From Ascarosepion bandense (Eukaryota > Mollusca > Cephalopoda > Sepiida > Sepiidae): a DNA stretch of 64,000 nucleotides. The translations under genes were made by a program, and so were the position numbers. Positions 1 through 64,000 of the stretch are shown one piece after another. Within the stretch, counting starts at the first letter, position 1. Every line of letters begins with the position of its first letter. The notes below the pieces were generated by a model. It did no database searches, was not told the DNA's origin, and worked only from the letters and a program-made list of their open reading frames with translations. The DNA lies in the NCBI GenBank assembly GCA_037127315.1, contig JBBBDQ010001940.1, forward strand, positions 331,001 to 395,000. Reading direction: 5' to 3'.

Positions 1-62535
<62,535 letters not shown>

Positions 62536-63007
62536 CTTGAGAAAAGAAAGAAGTAAACAATTATTAGTCAAAATGCCTGGAAAAAAAGAATAGACAAAAT
62601 GAACTCAACCATGCCAGATAAGACATTTTGTGAAATTTGAAATTTTTAGTTTTTGCTTGATTTTGACGTAGTTATTGTTGTTGAATAATGAATGTTACCA
62701 TAGACTGAACCCGGGAACTCATTAACAAGAAACACCTAATTAAAATAAGTTACAGGTTAATATAAATAAATAAATAATATAAAAAAAAGAAAAAAAAAAA
62801 GAAAAAGGTGATGTCTATTTGGGATGGGGATTTGAGTATAGTTGGTGAATCAATGCTAGCAAACCTTAACAATTACCAGTATTATATATTGGATAACTTT
62901 TCTCTGCTACAGCCACCATACTCTCCAGCCTTCTTCAGATAGGTGATATTTTGCAATGTTTAATCGTGTTCAAAGTCAGAACATTCTATGTTGTAGGTAG
63001 GTAGGTG

Positions 63008-63052
<45 letters not shown>

Positions 63053-63053
63053 A
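62536..63053. other. Intron with (TG)n(TA)n
   Basis: Compound microsatellite at about 63008-63053. Nothing else recognised. Confidence 0.5.
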
Positions 63054-63872
63054 ATGAATACAGGTTTCATTGAATAATATAGACAAGTTTTGTCTATTTT
63101 GTGTAGAATCCTTCCGTATAGTCTGATAAGCTTGATGGTGTTATCATTAAAAGACGACAAGAAATCACAGTAACTTGATTTTTTTTATCAGGTCTGAGCT
63201 TTCGGCTTACATAAGCCATTATCAAAGAATGAACACTAACATATAGTGAATATAGAACATTTAAATTATTAACAAAGAGAATTAAATAAAAAAGACAAGT
63301 TCATTTTTACCATGGCAGATGGCCACAGACAGTGACAAAACAGTGGTGGTGTGGTTCTTGATCCGATTACAGGCATTGGAGTATGTTAGTAGAGATATCA
63401 AAATTTATTGTATTCAAGCCAGATTTAAGCTGTTTGATGTAGATAGCTTCCACGATTGAGTTTTCATTTATTATTTTCTTGTCTAAGTATACATGTATTT
63501 TCAACAAGCATTTTTCTGAGAAGTGTGCATTGATAACCATGTTGTTTTAAATGTCGGAATATGTTTGAATTGTCATTTAAGTGTAACGTAAGATGCCGTG
63601 AGAGAGAGTTGGTAGTATGGCCAATGTAAATATTATTTACTTTGTTAGAGGTGCATTCTCGAAAGGGGCATTTGAATTTATAAACTACATTTGTTTTTTT
63701 GCAAATTGCTAATGGTGGGGGAGGAGTCGTTGCGGATGAATGAATTGGATGTAGTGGATTTTGCGTAATATGATAAACTTAATTCTTTTGTTAGGCTTAT
63801 CAGACTATACGAAAGGATCCTACACAAAATAGACAAAACTTGTCTATATTATTCAACGAAACCTGTATTAAT
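63054..63872 (-). mobile_element. PLE-2: short Penelope-like element with terminal inverted repeats
   Basis: Arms 63054-63133 and 63795-63872 are inverted copies (about 78 bases, about five differences; both contain ACAAAATAGACAAAACTTGT on one strand). The inside reads, on the minus strand, TNVVYKFKCPFRECTS and YIGHTTNSLSRHLTLHL (about 63590-63700), a GIY-YIG core, then decays with stops. Hammerhead-like motif at 63192-63227. RT is absent. Confidence 0.75.
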
Positions 63873-64000
63873 GAAAAAATGCTGCCAAAATACACTATAT
63901 ATATATATTATATAAGAGAAAGAAAAAATGCCAACTGCCTATGAAAAATAAGGTTTTCAAACATCAGAAAGCTGAAATCTATAGAGAATCTTTAAAAAAA
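63873..64000. other. Intron tail of the window
   Basis: Short (TA)n near 63895-63909; no exon seen. Confidence 0.5.

Overview
This window is eukaryotic nuclear DNA: strongly AT-rich, intron-dominated, full of (TA)n/(TG)n microsatellites and homopolymer runs, and with no operon-like coding. The mix of tRNA-derived SINE-like repeats, I-type LINEs with RNase H, Penelope-like elements with GIY-YIG domains, Helitron and mariner remnants, and large introns suggests a lophotrochozoan. A mollusc, probably a cephalopod, is my best guess. That is an inference from style, not a proven assignment.

The only host gene I can support is on the minus strand. It is a multidrug-resistance-protein-type ABC transporter (ABCC1/MRP1-like). 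Twenty-one exons between 1242 and 62535 join with consistent splice phases into one open frame of 1146 complete codons with no stop. The order is TMD1 (exons at 62358-55693), NBD1 (50778-33080), linker (29095-27834), TMD2 (27398-19446), and NBD2 (7004-1242). The 5' exons (TMD0 if present, and the start of TMD1) lie beyond base 64000. The last coding exon after the NBD2 H-loop lies left of base 1. All introns have GT-AG ends except one GC-AG donor at the exon 5082-5240. A possible 87-nt in-frame cassette exon (28541-28627) sits in the linker.

The introns hold the rest. 7106-19445 is a nest of I-superfamily LINE copies: an older element interrupted by two younger copies, each with a recognisable target-site duplication. 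36815-42306 holds a further copy bounded by a perfect 15-bp duplication and carrying very large palindromes. Two short Penelope-like elements (20011-21082 and 63054-63872) are bounded by ~80-bp inverted repeats and carry a GIY-YIG endonuclease region and a hammerhead-ribozyme-like motif. A third Penelope-like RT lies at 29360-31330. Other LINE remnants are at 21600-22330, 31700-32800, 33340-36250, 53700-55650 and 58085-58690. Helitron pieces are at 48830-49445 and 54412-55035. Mariner-like debris, including a 1.2-kb fold-back, is at 23395-25326. A tRNA-Leu-like sequence with an intact Pol III promoter is at 1651-1746.

Nothing here is a clear new multi-gene system. The more unusual items are the splice sites fused to simple repeats, the GC donor, the candidate cassette exon, the inverted-repeat architecture shared by two different Penelope-like copies, and the near-perfect palindromes inside the youngest I element.
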